From positions 1 through 64,000 of the forward strand of contig NZ_MJEI01000096.1 in assembly GCF_002095395.1 (NCBI RefSeq): a DNA stretch of 64,000 nt. The letters are read 5' to 3'. The notes beneath the pieces were generated by a model. That model was not told the DNA's origin and made no database searches. It saw nothing but the letters and a program-made list of their open reading frames with translations. This DNA is from Williamsia sp. 1135. GTDB lineage: Bacteria > Actinomycetota > Actinomycetes > Mycobacteriales > Mycobacteriaceae. A program made the translations under genes and the position numbers. Each line of letters opens with the position of its first letter. Position 1 is the first letter of the stretch. Shown in pieces: positions 17,603-26,894 of this stretch.

Positions 17603-20167
17603 GTGACCGGCGAAACCAGAGGGCGTCTCGAGGTGTTCCTCGGCTGCGCCCCCGGTGTGGGCAAGACGTACGAGATGCTGGCGCAGGCCCACGCTCTGCT
17701 CGGAGAGGACGTCGATGTGGTGGTCGCGGTGGTGGAGACGCACGGGCGGTCCGTCACCGCGGCCATGACCGACGGATTGGAGCTGATCGCTCGCCGGAAT
17801 GTCGAGCACCGCGGGACCGTACTCGCCGAGATGGACACAGACGCGGTGCTTGCCCGCCGCCCGCAGGTGGCCCTTGTCGACGAACTCGCCCACACGAACG
17901 CCCCCGGCTCGCGGAACGCCAAGCGCTGGCAAGACATCGAAGAGCTGCGCGCCGCCGGCATCGATGTCCTGTCCACGATCAACATCCAGCATCTGGAGAG
18001 TCTGAACGACGTGGTCCAGGAGATCACCGGGATCGTGCAGCGCGAGACCGTCCCTGACGACGTCGTGCGGGCCGCCGACGAGATCGAACTCGTCGACATC
18101 GCGCCACAGGCACTGCGGCAACGTCTTACGGCAGGCAAGGTGTACCCCGGGGACCGGGTGGGCGGTGCGCTGGCCAACTATTTCCGCGAAGGCAACCTCA
18201 CCGCGCTGCGGGAATTGGCCCTGCTGTGGCTGGCCGATCAGGTCGACGACAACCTCGCGACATATCGCGCCGCACACCAGATCACCGCCACCTGGGAGGC
18301 GCGCGAGCGCGTCGTGGTGGCGCTGACCGGCGGTCCGGAATCGGCGACACTGCTCCGCCGCGCAGGCCGGATCGCGTCGCGCTCGAGCGCCGAACTCGTC
18401 GTGGTGCACATCGCGGCGGCTGACGGTCTCGCCGATCCCGCCTCGCTGGACATCGCCGAGCTCACCGAGCTGGCCAAAGGGTTCGGCGCACAAACCCACA
18501 CGATCGTCGGCGACGACGTACCCGCCGCGCTGCTCGAGTTCGCCCGTGGGGTCAACGCCACCCAACTCGTGGTCGGCACCTCCCGACGTTCTCGGTGGCA
18601 ACGCATCCTCGACGAAGGCGTCGGCGCCACCGTCGTGCGGAACTCCGGAAAGATCGACGTCCACATGGTCACCCATTCCGAGACCAAGGCACGAAATCCA
18701 CTCGACATCAGGCAGACCCGCTTCCACCGGCCGCTGAGTTGGGTGTTCGCCGTCCTGGTCCCGGCGGCGGCGGCGGGGGTGCTCGCCTTCCTGGACCGGT
18801 GGCTGGGTATCGCCAGCGAGTCGGCGTTGTTCTTCGTGGTGGTGCTCGCGGTCTCCATGCTCGGTGGCATCGGTCCGGCGGCGCTGTCGGCGATTGTGTC
18901 GGGGTTGTTGCTCAACTACTTCTTCACCTCGCCGCGCTACACCTTCACCATCAACGAGGCCGACAACCTGATCACCATCATCGTGATGCTGATGATCGCC
19001 ATAGCCGTTGCTGCTCTGGTCGATTCGGCCACTGTCAGACGGGTGCAGGCGCAGCGGGCCGGTCGTGATGCCGAACTCCTCGCCACGTTCTCCGGCGCTG
19101 TTCTCAGTGGAGAAGGACTCGACGGCCTGCTGCGGCGGGTCCGCGAAACCTACGATCAGCGCGCCGTCTCGCTGATCCGTCGCAGCGGCCGCGAGGCGAG
19201 CATCGTGGAGGGATCGGTCGGGGAGGAGCCACCTGCCGACACCGGTGCCGCCGACACCGTGTGTCCCGTCCCCGGCAGCGACTTCGCGATGTTGCTCACC
19301 GGCCCCAAACTCGGTGGCCGTGAACGCAAGGTTCTCGTCGCTGTCGCCACCCAGGCCGCGGGCCTCGTCGAACGGCGCGAACTCGCCGCCGAGGCGGCCG
19401 AGGCACGAGCGCTGGCGGAAACCGATCAACTGCGACGGGCACTGCTGTCGGCGGTGAGTCACGACCTACGGACACCGTTGGCCGCGGTCAAAGCGGCCGC
19501 GTCGAGTTTGCGGGGTACCGACGTCACGTTCTCGCCCCAGGACACCGCGGAACTGCTCGCCACCATCGAAGAATCCACTGATCATCTGACCGCGCTGGTC
19601 GGCAATCTGCTCGACTCGTCGCGACTGGCCGCCGGGGTGATTCGGCCAGACCTGCAGATGGTCTATCTGACGGAGGTCGTGAGCCGGGCCATGATGGGCA
19701 TCTCCCGCCTCGACCCCACCGGTGCCACTCGTGTCGAACTCGATGTCGAACAGATGCTCGTCTACGCAGACCCGGGGCTGCTCGAACGCGTACTGGCCAA
19801 TCTGATCGACAACGCCCTCCGGCACAGCGGGCAGGCCTCGGTGGTGCAGGTCCGCGCCCGCCTCGGCCACGACCCATCTGATGTCGAGGACCTACCGCGA
19901 TGCACGGTGTCGGTGCGCGACCACGGTTCGGGGGTACCCGCCGAGTCGTGGGACAAGATCTTCACCGCCTTCCAGCGACTCGGGGACTCGGGCAGCGGTA
20001 CCGGGGTAGGGCTGGGGTTGTCCGTGGCGCAGGGTTTCGTCCGCGCGATGGGATCCGAGATCACCCCCTCGCAGACACCGGGCGGCGGCTTGACGATGTC
20101 GTTCGAACTGCGTTCCGGCCCGCCCGCCGAAGCCCAGTTCGCCCGGGTGGAGGTACTCGATGGTTGA
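17603..20167 (+). CDS. kdpD: osmosensitive K+ channel sensor histidine kinase KdpD
   Basis: KdpD senses low potassium or osmotic stress and phosphorylates KdpE. The 854-residue protein has the N-terminal KdpD domain with a Walker A motif at residues 14-22 (GCAPGVGKT) and DELAHTNAPGSRNAKRWQDIEEL. A universal-stress-protein domain follows, then four membrane helices, then the kinase module with His620 in SAVSHDLRTPLAAVK. The ATPase lobe has LIDNALRHSG, VRDHGSGVP and GTGVGLGLSVAQGF. It starts at GTG and overlaps kdpE by 8 bases. Confidence 0.96.
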   Translation: MTGETRGRLEVFLGCAPGVGKTYEMLAQAHALLGEDVDVVVAVVETHGRSVTAAMTDGLELIARRNVEHRGTVLAEMDTDAVLARRPQVALVDELAHTNAPGSRNAKRWQDIEELRAAGIDVLSTINIQHLESLNDVVQEITGIVQRETVPDDVVRAADEIELVDIAPQALRQRLTAGKVYPGDRVGGALANYFREGNLTALRELALLWLADQVDDNLATYRAAHQITATWEARERVVVALTGGPESATLLRRAGRIASRSSAELVVVHIAAADGLADPASLDIAELTELAKGFGAQTHTIVGDDVPAALLEFARGVNATQLVVGTSRRSRWQRILDEGVGATVVRNSGKIDVHMVTHSETKARNPLDIRQTRFHRPLSWVFAVLVPAAAAGVLAFLDRWLGIASESALFFVVVLAVSMLGGIGPAALSAIVSGLLLNYFFTSPRYTFTINEADNLITIIVMLMIAIAVAALVDSATVRRVQAQRAGRDAELLATFSGAVLSGEGLDGLLRRVRETYDQRAVSLIRRSGREASIVEGSVGEEPPADTGAADTVCPVPGSDFAMLLTGPKLGGRERKVLVAVATQAAGLVERRELAAEAAEARALAETDQLRRALLSAVSHDLRTPLAAVKAAASSLRGTDVTFSPQDTAELLATIEESTDHLTALVGNLLDSSRLAAGVIRPDLQMVYLTEVVSRAMMGISRLDPTGATRVELDVEQMLVYADPGLLERVLANLIDNALRHSGQASVVQVRARLGHDPSDVEDLPRCTVSVRDHGSGVPAESWDKIFTAFQRLGDSGSGTGVGLGLSVAQGFVRAMGSEITPSQTPGGGLTMSFELRSGPPAEAQFARVEVLDG

Positions 20168-20861
20168 GGAGGGGCGCGAGGCCAAGGTGCGCGTGCTCGT
20201 CGTCGACGACGAGCCGCAGATTCTGCGCGCCCTGCGGATCAATCTGAATGCGCGCGGGTTCGACGTGACCACCGCCTCCAGCGGTGCGGGCGCCTTGACC
20301 GCTGCCGGTCAGACGAATCCCCAGGTGATCGTCCTCGACCTCGGTCTACCCGACATAGACGGATTCACGGTCCTCGCCGGGTTGCGGGGGTGGACCGACG
20401 TGCCGGTCATCGTCCTGTCGGCGCGCACCGATTCGGCCGACAAGGTGCAGGCCCTCGACGCCGGTGCGGATGACTACGTGACCAAACCCTTCGGCATGGA
20501 GGAGTTCCTCGCCCGGCTGCGGGCAGCGGTTCGGCGCGGAAGTGCCACCGACTCCTCGGAACCTGTGGTCGAGACCGATGCGTTCACGGTCGATCTGCGT
20601 TCGAAACAGGTCACCCGCGGGGGAGTGCCCGTCCACCTGACCCCCACCGAATGGGGTGTGCTGGAGCTGCTGGTGCACAACGAGGGCAAGTTGGTCGGCC
20701 AACGCGACATCCTCACCCACGTGTGGGGTCCCAGTTATGGCACCCAGAGCAATTACCTGCGGGTCTATCTCGCCAGTTTGCGGAGAAAGCTCGAGGTCGA
20801 TCCCACGAAGCCGCGGCATCTGCTGACCGAAGCGGGGATGGGCTACCGGTTCGTTCGGTGA
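20160..20861 (+). CDS. kdpE: response regulator KdpE
   Basis: KdpE is the OmpR/PhoB-type regulator that activates kdp transcription. The 233-residue protein has a receiver domain (VLVVDDEPQ, phospho-acceptor Asp60 in IVLDLGLPDIDG, Lys in VTKPFG) and a winged-helix DNA-binding domain (VHLTPTEWGVLELLV, TQSNYLRVYLASLRRKLE, GMGYRFV). It is the last gene of the operon, and two hairpins follow its stop. Its likely target is the direct repeat at 12820-12836. Confidence 0.95.
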   Translation: MVEEGREAKVRVLVVDDEPQILRALRINLNARGFDVTTASSGAGALTAAGQTNPQVIVLDLGLPDIDGFTVLAGLRGWTDVPVIVLSARTDSADKVQALDAGADDYVTKPFGMEEFLARLRAAVRRGSATDSSEPVVETDAFTVDLRSKQVTRGGVPVHLTPTEWGVLELLVHNEGKLVGQRDILTHVWGPSYGTQSNYLRVYLASLRRKLEVDPTKPRHLLTEAGMGYRFVR

Positions 20862-20864
20862 GCA

Positions 20865-20919
20865 CACGACCATCCGACCTGCGGTCGTGACCCGCGGGTG
20901 CGGGCGCCGTTGCCGGCGC
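20865..20919 (+). terminator. tandem hairpins after kdpE
   Basis: Two hairpins follow the kdpE stop: CACGACC/GGTCGTG at 20865-20889 and GCGCCG/CGGCGC at 20904-20919 with a 4-base loop. No U-run follows, as is common for actinobacterial terminators. They probably end the kdp transcript. Confidence 0.4.
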
Positions 20920-20961
20920 AGCACCTGTACGACAGTCGGTAGTACCTAGTAAGGTGCCGCT

Positions 20962-21492
20962 GTGGACTCCCGGATGCAGTTGCTCGCGCGGATGCGCGGT
21001 GCCTTCGTCGGGTTGATGTCCGGAGCTGTCGCAGTCGCCGGTCACGGACTCGGTGGTGGGGCAATGGCTTTGTCCGAATCCTCCCTGCTCCTGCTGGTGC
21101 TGGTCTGCACCGCGGCGGGCGCAGCGGTCACGCCGGGCCAGGTTCGATCGAACCGGTTGGTGGTCCTTCTCGCGGTCCTCGGCCTCGGCCAGGTCATGGG
21201 CCACGTGATCCTGACCCTGAGTCACGGCCATGCCCACAGCCTGGTACCTGCGCCGTCCATGGTCGCCGGCCACCTCACTGTCCTCCTGCTGACCGCGGTA
21301 CTCCTCCGCTGTGCCGAACACGGGCTGCTCGCGGCTTTCGGCTTCGTTGCCCGCCTGCTCACCCGGGTGCTCGATGTCCCGGCAGGCCTCGTCCCGATGT
21401 GGACGGCCACGATCACCAGCTACCGGTCTGCTGCTCACCGCTTCCTCGCGTTGTCGACCGCGGGCACCCGCGGTCCTCCTCTGGCTGCGTAG
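20962..21492 (+). CDS. conserved actinobacterial membrane protein
   Basis: The GTG start gives 176 residues with four to five hydrophobic segments (GAFVGLMSGAVAVAGHG, LLLLVLVCTAAGAAV, LVVLLAVLGLGQVMGHVI, HLTVLLLTAVLLRCAEHGLLAAFG). There is a histidine-rich loop, LSHGHAHS, before the last spans, and a typical tail ending GTRGPPLAA. No enzyme motif is present. It heads a group with PepSY, PCu(A)C and DyP genes, and its histidines suit a metal-related role, but this is inferred from the neighbourhood. Confidence 0.65.
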   Translation: MDSRMQLLARMRGAFVGLMSGAVAVAGHGLGGGAMALSESSLLLLVLVCTAAGAAVTPGQVRSNRLVVLLAVLGLGQVMGHVILTLSHGHAHSLVPAPSMVAGHLTVLLLTAVLLRCAEHGLLAAFGFVARLLTRVLDVPAGLVPMWTATITSYRSAAHRFLALSTAGTRGPPLAA

Positions 21493-21645
21493 ATCTTTCT
21501 GCTCGTGCGGATTCGACTCGTTGTCGGTCAGCACGAACACCTCCGCGGTGGGCCCGACTCCGGTCGCCCCGCGGAGCGATTCCCGATCGCCGCGCGCCTT
21601 CGTGGTCCACTGCGCCATGAGATCTTCACATACGAATAGAGAGTC

Positions 21646-23154
21646 ATGTCGATCATCCGATCCGACCATGACCAGCCGGACGCGGCCTTTGCGTCCGTTT
21701 CGACGACGAGATCACCTGCGCCAGTTCAGGTGATTCGTCCTCTGGTCATGCGTTTGCACTTCTACGCGGGGTTGTTCATTGCGCCCTTCCTCATCGTCGC
21801 CGCCATCAGCGGCGGCCTCTATGCGATTGCGCCCACTGCCGAGCAATGGGTCTATCGCGACGTCCTGCACACCGATTCGACCGGACCGGCGGCGCCATTG
21901 GCCGAGCAGGCTCAGGTGGCACAGAGCGTTGTTCCCGATCTACAGCCCGACGCGGTTCGCCCCGCGGTCGAGGCAGGCCAGACCACCAGGGTGCTGTTCG
22001 CCGACCCCTCGCTGGGACCGTCGATGCGGACGGCGGTGTTCATCGATCCGGTGACGGCGACATCGAGAGGCACCGAAATCGCATACGGATCCAGCGGATC
22101 GCTACCCATGCGGACCTGGATCTCGCAGCTGCACCGCAACTTGCACCTGGGCGAACCCGGCCGCATCTACAGCGAACTCGCTGCGTCCTGGCTGTGGGTG
22201 ATCGCGCTCGGCGGGCTCGTGCTCTGGATCGTCCGCTATCGCAGCCGCCAGCGGAACACCGGATCGGCGCCGCTGCTGGGGATCGATCGAACGACCACGG
22301 GCCGCAACCGGACGCTCAATTGGCATGGTGCAGTCGGGACCTGGATCGTCGTGGGTCTGGTGTTCCTGTCGGCGACCGGACTGACCTGGTCGCGTTTTGC
22401 GGGTGAGAACATCACCGAACTGAGGCAATCGCTCAGCTGGACGACACCGGCTCTGGACAGCTCACTCGATCCCGCTGCCGCTCCGGCGGATTCGGGTCAT
22501 CACGACCACAGCGGCGGCGGACACGAGACGGTATCAGCCGATCAGCGGATCGTGTCCCGCAACGTCACCGACGTCGGGCAGGTGCTGTCCACCGCGCGGG
22601 CCGCGGGCGTCACCGGGGCCGTCGAGATGACGATCCCGTCCGATGCCGCGACCGCCATGGTCGTCTCGCAGGTCCGAACGGCGTGGCAGCTGGAAACCAA
22701 TTCGGTGGCAATCGATCCCGGAAGCGGGACCATCGTCGGCGAGTCGAAGTTCTCCGAATGGCCGTTGGCGGCGAAGCTCTCGAGTTGGGGCATCGCGCTC
22801 CACATGGGACTGCTGTTCGGGCTCGCCAATCAGTTGGTGTTGCTGGCTGTAGCGATCGGATTGGTCAGCGTATGCGTGCGTGGATACCTGATGTGGTGGA
22901 AGCGCCGCCCGACCCGTCACCGTGAGGGTGTTGCGCTGGCTCGCCCGCCTCGACGTGGTGCACTGCGCAAGACCCATCCGGCCATCGCGGTCGCGATCGT
23001 CGCCGCGGCAGTTCTCGTCGGCTGGTTCATCCCGCTGTTGGGAATCAGCCTGCTCACCTTCATCCTGGTCGACATCGCGATCGGGCGTTACCACGACGCC
23101 CGCGCACGGCGAACGCCACCGGTCTCGACCTCCACCACCACGAAAGGTGCATGA
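21646..23154 (+). CDS. PepSY-associated transmembrane protein
   Basis: The 502-residue protein has the PepSY_TM layout: a first helix in MRLHFYAGLFIAPFLIVAAISGGLYA, a PepSY-like extracytoplasmic domain, RTWISQLHRNLHLGEPGRIYSELAASWLW with a second helix, NWHGAVGTWIVVGLVFLSATGLTW, a second extracytoplasmic segment with a His-rich stretch GHHDHSGGGHE, and three C-terminal helices. Such proteins are often linked to siderophore, haem or copper handling and some act as membrane reductases. The stop overlaps the PCu(A)C gene by ATGA, so the two are coupled. Confidence 0.85.
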   Translation: MSIIRSDHDQPDAAFASVSTTRSPAPVQVIRPLVMRLHFYAGLFIAPFLIVAAISGGLYAIAPTAEQWVYRDVLHTDSTGPAAPLAEQAQVAQSVVPDLQPDAVRPAVEAGQTTRVLFADPSLGPSMRTAVFIDPVTATSRGTEIAYGSSGSLPMRTWISQLHRNLHLGEPGRIYSELAASWLWVIALGGLVLWIVRYRSRQRNTGSAPLLGIDRTTTGRNRTLNWHGAVGTWIVVGLVFLSATGLTWSRFAGENITELRQSLSWTTPALDSSLDPAAAPADSGHHDHSGGGHETVSADQRIVSRNVTDVGQVLSTARAAGVTGAVEMTIPSDAATAMVVSQVRTAWQLETNSVAIDPGSGTIVGESKFSEWPLAAKLSSWGIALHMGLLFGLANQLVLLAVAIGLVSVCVRGYLMWWKRRPTRHREGVALARPPRRGALRKTHPAIAVAIVAAAVLVGWFIPLLGISLLTFILVDIAIGRYHDARARRTPPVSTSTTTKGA

Positions 23155-23681
23155 CCATGCGCAATCTCCACACCCGAACTGCCGGAGCTCTCGCGGCGGC
23201 TGTCCTGTGCGTCACCGTGTTCGCCGCGTGCGGTGACAAAGAACAAACGGCAACGCAGGCCGACTCGGTCACCGTCTCCGACCAGTGGGTCAAGGCCGCT
23301 GACAGCGGGATGACCGCTGCGTTCGGTCAGTTGGCGAACACCGGTGACTCGCAGATCCATCTCGTCTCTGTCTCGAGTCCTGCCAGCGGTTACATGGAGA
23401 TCCACGAGATGGCGACCAGCGATTCCGGCGGCATGGTGATGCGCGAAAAAGAAGGGGGACTTGTGATCCCGGCCAAAGGGTCGCACAGCCTCGATCCGGG
23501 CGGCGACCACCTGATGTTCATGGACATCACCGCGCCGGTGACCGCAGGCCAGACCGTGGACCTCACCCTGACCTTCGACGACGGCTCCACCAAGGAGGTC
23601 GAGGCCCAGGTTCGCGACTTCAGCGGCAACGAGGAGAACTACGACCCCGGTACCACCGACACGCCGACTCCCGGTGCCTGA
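23151..23681 (+). CDS. PCu(A)C-type copper chaperone lipoprotein
   Basis: The 176-residue protein has a lipoprotein signal peptide with lipobox TVFAACG. The mature domain has the Cu(I)-binding pattern of PCu(A)C: His in MEIHEM, a Met ten residues on, and a downstream H-x-M in GGDHLMF. Such chaperones deliver copper to cytochrome oxidase or other extracytoplasmic cuproenzymes. It overlaps the PepSY gene upstream and the DyP gene downstream by 8 bases, forming a tight operon. Confidence 0.9.
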   Translation: MTMRNLHTRTAGALAAAVLCVTVFAACGDKEQTATQADSVTVSDQWVKAADSGMTAAFGQLANTGDSQIHLVSVSSPASGYMEIHEMATSDSGGMVMREKEGGLVIPAKGSHSLDPGGDHLMFMDITAPVTAGQTVDLTLTFDDGSTKEVEAQVRDFSGNEENYDPGTTDTPTPGA

Positions 23682-24894
23682 GCGCGGTCGGCCCCGCGCC
23701 GGATTCAGCCGGCGGCGTCTCCTCGGAGGCGCCGCCGGGCTGGGAGCGGCCGGGGTCGGAGTCGGAATCGGCTGGGGTGCAGCAGAAGCCGCCGCCTCGA
23801 ACGACTCGGACGGCAGCGCTGGAGGCCAGACCGAATCGTTCTACGGGCCTCATCAGGCGGGTATCGCGACGACGCCGCAGGCGTATGGCCAGTTCGTCGG
23901 CCTCGACCTCGTCGACGGCACCGACCGTGCCGCGCTCACCGGCATCCTCAAGGTCTGGACGGAAGACGCTGCCCGCCTGACCGGTGGCCGGGCCGCGCTG
24001 GCGGATACCGAACCCGAACTGGCACAGATCCCGTCCCGGCTCACGGTGACCGTCGGTGTCGGAGCGGGGGCGTTCAGCGCCGCGGGACTGGAAGAGCGCC
24101 GACCGACCTGGTTGAGACCTCTCCCTGGGTTCGCCATCGACCGGCTCGACCAGAATGCCTGGAGCCAAACGGATCTGTTGCTGCAGGTCTGTGGCGACGA
24201 CCCGATGACCGTCGCGCACACAGTCAGAGTGCTGACGAAGAACGTGCGTTCACGAGTTCGGATTGCCTGGGTTCAGCGCGGTTTCCATCACGCTCGGGGG
24301 AGTACCCCGGCGGGCACGACGATGCGCAACCTCATGGGGCAGGTCGACGGCACCGTGAATCCGAGGTCGGACGTCGACTTCGACGGTCTGGTCTGGGATG
24401 ACGGATCACAGCAGCCGTGGTTGGCGGGTGGGACATCGCTCGTGCTCCGGCGGATCGCCATGCAACTCGACACGTGGGAGGAACTCGACCGCCACGCCAG
24501 GGAACTCACCGTCGGGCGGACCGTCGACACTGGCGCTCCTCTGACGGGATCGGCGGAGCACGACGAGCCGGACTTCGAGGCGACCAAGATGGGGATTCCG
24601 GTCATCCCACCGTCGTCCCACATCGCGCGGGCGCATCAGCGCACACCGAACGAGCAGTTCTTGCGCCGGGGGTACAACTTCGACGACCCACCCTCGGCAG
24701 GTCAGACGTCGAACTCCGGTCTGATCTTCGCCGCGTACCAGCGGGATGTCGACACGCAATACCTTCCGGTCCAGCAGCGTCTCGCCGACCACGATGCCCT
24801 GAACGAGTGGACGGTTCCGATCGGCTCCGCGGTGTACGCCATCCTTCCGGGCATCGAGAAGGGAGACTTTCTGGGTTCTACGCTGCTCACCTGA
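23674..24894 (+). CDS. Tat-exported dye-decolorizing peroxidase (DyP)
   Basis: The GTG start gives 406 residues with a twin-arginine signal (FSRRRLLGGAAGLGAAGVG) for export of a folded haem enzyme. The body is a DyP-type peroxidase: GQVDGTVNP contains the GxxDG motif with the catalytic Asp, and the C-terminal half has the DyP haem region (RRGYNFDDP, GLIFAAYQRDVDTQYLPVQQRL). The neighbouring PCu(A)C and PepSY genes resemble the copper-related DtpA gene neighbourhood of Streptomyces, so a role in copper trafficking or peroxide detoxification is likely. Confidence 0.92.
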   Translation: MPERGRPRAGFSRRRLLGGAAGLGAAGVGVGIGWGAAEAAASNDSDGSAGGQTESFYGPHQAGIATTPQAYGQFVGLDLVDGTDRAALTGILKVWTEDAARLTGGRAALADTEPELAQIPSRLTVTVGVGAGAFSAAGLEERRPTWLRPLPGFAIDRLDQNAWSQTDLLLQVCGDDPMTVAHTVRVLTKNVRSRVRIAWVQRGFHHARGSTPAGTTMRNLMGQVDGTVNPRSDVDFDGLVWDDGSQQPWLAGGTSLVLRRIAMQLDTWEELDRHARELTVGRTVDTGAPLTGSAEHDEPDFEATKMGIPVIPPSSHIARAHQRTPNEQFLRRGYNFDDPPSAGQTSNSGLIFAAYQRDVDTQYLPVQQRLADHDALNEWTVPIGSAVYAILPGIEKGDFLGSTLLT

Positions 24895-24942
24895 CATCGC
24901 TTGGCAGTCGAGGGTTTGAGTCGTCTCCGGTGGGTACCCGAG

Positions 24943-25585
24943 ATGGCAATGAGTCCTGAAACGGTTCTTGCCTTCTGTGGTATTGCCCTGCTCGCCTACG
25001 TCACGCCTGGTCCGGACTGGTTTGTGGTGATGAGACACGCCGTCCGGTCCAAGCGGTCCGGCTGGGTCGCCGCGATCGGCGTCCCAATGCGGATTGTTGG
25101 TCCACATGACGGCGGCCGCAGTTGGGGTCGCCGCGATTCTGCTGGCCAGCGCGACGGCCTTCACCGTGCTCAAGCTCGTCGGCGCCGCGTATCTGGTGTA
25201 CCTCGGAGTCCGTGCACTGCTGAATTCGCGGTCGAGCTCCGGCGGTTCCGTCACCGAGGCTCAGGAACCGGCCGACCTTCGGTTGTTCGCTGTTTGGCGC
25301 CAGTCGTTCGTAGCGAACGTCCTCAACCCGAAAGCGGCACTCTTCTTCGTGGCTGTTCTCCCGCAGTTCGTGTCCACCGGTGGCGCTGTCACGCTGCAGA
25401 TCCTCGGGCTCGGTGTGATCGACGTAGCCCTCGGAGTCGTTTGGTGGGCGTTCTTCGTGTTCGGAGTGCACCGCCTCCGGACGCTCATGGGTGGACGACG
25501 TGCCAGGGTGTTGACCGACCGGATCTCGGGAACCGCACTGATCGGACTGGGTGGGGGATTGGCGCTGACACCGGCCAAGATGTGA
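24943..25585 (+). pseudogene. LysE/RhtB family exporter, frameshifted
   Basis: The start is MAMSPETVLAFCGIALLAYVTPGPDWFVVMRHAVRSKRSGWVAAIGV, typical of the LysE/RhtB amino-acid exporters including the TPGPD motif. After that the frame is lost: CCC at 25083-25085 has one C too many, and with two Cs the protein continues as QCGLLVHMTAAAVGVAAILLAS to the stop at 25585. The downstream half (FVANVLNPKAALFFVAVLPQFV) is intact. The lesion removes function unless it is a sequencing error in the C run. Confidence 0.8.
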
Positions 25586-25619
25586 GAGCCCTGGTGTTGG
25601 TTGACATCTGGCCTCGATG

Positions 25620-25660
25620 TCGCTGCCCTGACGGCCGAGCCTCGGACGTCAGGGCAGCGA
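25620..25660. terminator. bidirectional hairpin between convergent genes
   Basis: A 14-bp perfect stem (TCGCTGCCCTGACG/CGTCAGGGCAGCGA) with a 13-nt loop lies between the convergent LysE remnant and acyl-CoA dehydrogenase genes. It should stop transcripts from both sides. There is no U-run. Confidence 0.65.
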
Positions 25661-25688
25661 TGAACTCTTGCGGGGAAACGCAGGAACG

Positions 25689-26831
25689 CTACAGCGATCG
25701 GGCGATTATTTCCTTCATGATCTCGTTGGTACCCGCGTAGATTTTCTGCACGCGTCCGTCGGCCCACATACGGCCGATCGGATACTCGCTCATGTAGCCG
25801 TAGCCCCCGAAGAGCTGGACACACTCGTCGAGGACCGACATCGCACGGTCGGTGGTCCACCATTTGGCCATCGCGACCGTCGGGATGTCGAGCTCGCCCG
25901 TGAGGTGCTTGACGATGCAATCGTCGACGAAGACCCGCGCGATGCGGGTCTCCGTGGCCGCCTCGGCGAGCTTGAACTTGGTGTTCTGGAAACCGAAGAC
26001 CGGACGGCCGAACGCCTGACGGTCCTTGGTGTAGGCAATGGTTTGTGCGACAGCAGATTCCATGCCTGCGACCGAAGCGACCGCGATGATGAGGCGCTCC
26101 TGCGGGAGCTGCTGCATGAGCTGGATGAAGCCCTGGCCCTCCTCGGTGCCGAGCAGGTTCGCGACCGGAACCCGGACGGCGTCGAAGAACAGTTCCGAGG
26201 TGTCCTGTCCTCGCTGGCCGATCTTGTCGAGCACTCGCCCCCGCCGGAAGCCCTCGCGGTCTCCCTCGACGAGCACCAGCGAGATGCCCTTGGCGCCCTC
26301 ACTGGTGTCGGTCTTGACCACGACGATGATGAGGTCGGCCTGAGAACCGTTGGTTATGAACGTCTTCGACCCGTCGATGACGTAGTCGTCGCCGTCGCGA
26401 ATCGCCTTGGTCTTGATGCTCTGCAGATCCGATCCGGTGCCCGGCTCGGTCATGGCGATGGCGCCGACCACCTCACCAGAGGCCATCTTCGGCAACCACT
26501 GCTGCTTTTGCTCCTCTGTCCCGTAGGCGAGCAGGTAATGAGCGATGATGCCGTTGTGCAGGCTGACGCCCCACGACGAGTCACCGACCCGAGCCTGCTC
26601 TTCGATCAGCACCGCCTCGTGTGCGAACGTGCCGCCACCGCCGCCGTACTCCTCCGGAATCGACATGCACAGGAGGCCGAGTTCTCCCGCCTGATTCCAC
26701 AGATCGCGATCGACGTGATGCTGGTCGACGTACTTGTCGGCGTTGGGAGCGACGGTCTTCTCGAAGAACGACCGGACCAGACCACGCAGGTCGTCCAGGT
26801 CGTCAGTCACCCAGGGGGAAACGTGAGTCAT
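25689..26831 (-). CDS. acyl-CoA dehydrogenase
   Basis: The 380-residue flavoenzyme introduces an alpha-beta double bond into acyl-CoA. AMTEPGTGSDLQSIKT and DGSKTFITNG are the FAD-binding signature region. RQAFGRPVFGFQNTKFKLAE and QLFGGYGYMSEYPIGRMWADGRVQKIYAGTNEIMKEIIARSL are the C-terminal family blocks, with the usual catalytic Glu in YAGTNE replaced by no insertion or loss. The ATG at 26831 is preceded by GGAAGG. It is divergent from the monooxygenase gene, so the two probably serve one catabolic route. Confidence 0.93.
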   Translation of the reverse strand: MTHVSPWVTDDLDDLRGLVRSFFEKTVAPNADKYVDQHHVDRDLWNQAGELGLLCMSIPEEYGGGGGTFAHEAVLIEEQARVGDSSWGVSLHNGIIAHYLLAYGTEEQKQQWLPKMASGEVVGAIAMTEPGTGSDLQSIKTKAIRDGDDYVIDGSKTFITNGSQADLIIVVVKTDTSEGAKGISLVLVEGDREGFRRGRVLDKIGQRGQDTSELFFDAVRVPVANLLGTEEGQGFIQLMQQLPQERLIIAVASVAGMESAVAQTIAYTKDRQAFGRPVFGFQNTKFKLAEAATETRIARVFVDDCIVKHLTGELDIPTVAMAKWWTTDRAMSVLDECVQLFGGYGYMSEYPIGRMWADGRVQKIYAGTNEIMKEIIARSL

Positions 26832-26862
26832 GGGGTTACCTTCCGGATTTCCATGGAATGCG

Positions 26863-26889
26863 AATGTTGTCATTGGCGAGCGTAACATT
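26863..26889. promoter_or_regulatory. inverted repeat in a divergent promoter
   Basis: AATGTT at 26863-26868 and AACATT at 26884-26889 form an inverted repeat with a 15-bp spacer in the 63-bp gap between the divergent acyl-CoA dehydrogenase and monooxygenase genes. It might be an operator shared by both. The half sites are short, so the call is weak. Confidence 0.3.
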
Positions 26890-26894
26890 GGGTA

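Noticed and set aside
17483-19462. A 659-codon open frame on the minus strand opposite kdpD
   Set aside because: It lies fully antisense to a well-supported histidine kinase and has no recognisable domain. Such frames are common shadows in high-GC coding sequence.
20938-20956. Tandem TAGTACC/TAGTAAGG before the gene at 20962 as a metal-regulator box
   Set aside because: It is too short and not symmetric; it could equally be part of the promoter.
21493-21645. A minus-strand frame starting MAQWTTKARGDRESLRG within 21493-21620
   Set aside because: It looks partly coding for about 50 codons, but it then runs antisense through the membrane-protein gene with a shadow-like composition. I cannot support a real gene.
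25668-26885. A 405-codon frame on the plus strand opposite the acyl-CoA dehydrogenase
   Set aside because: The minus strand has a clear acyl-CoA dehydrogenase with all family blocks; the plus frame has none.
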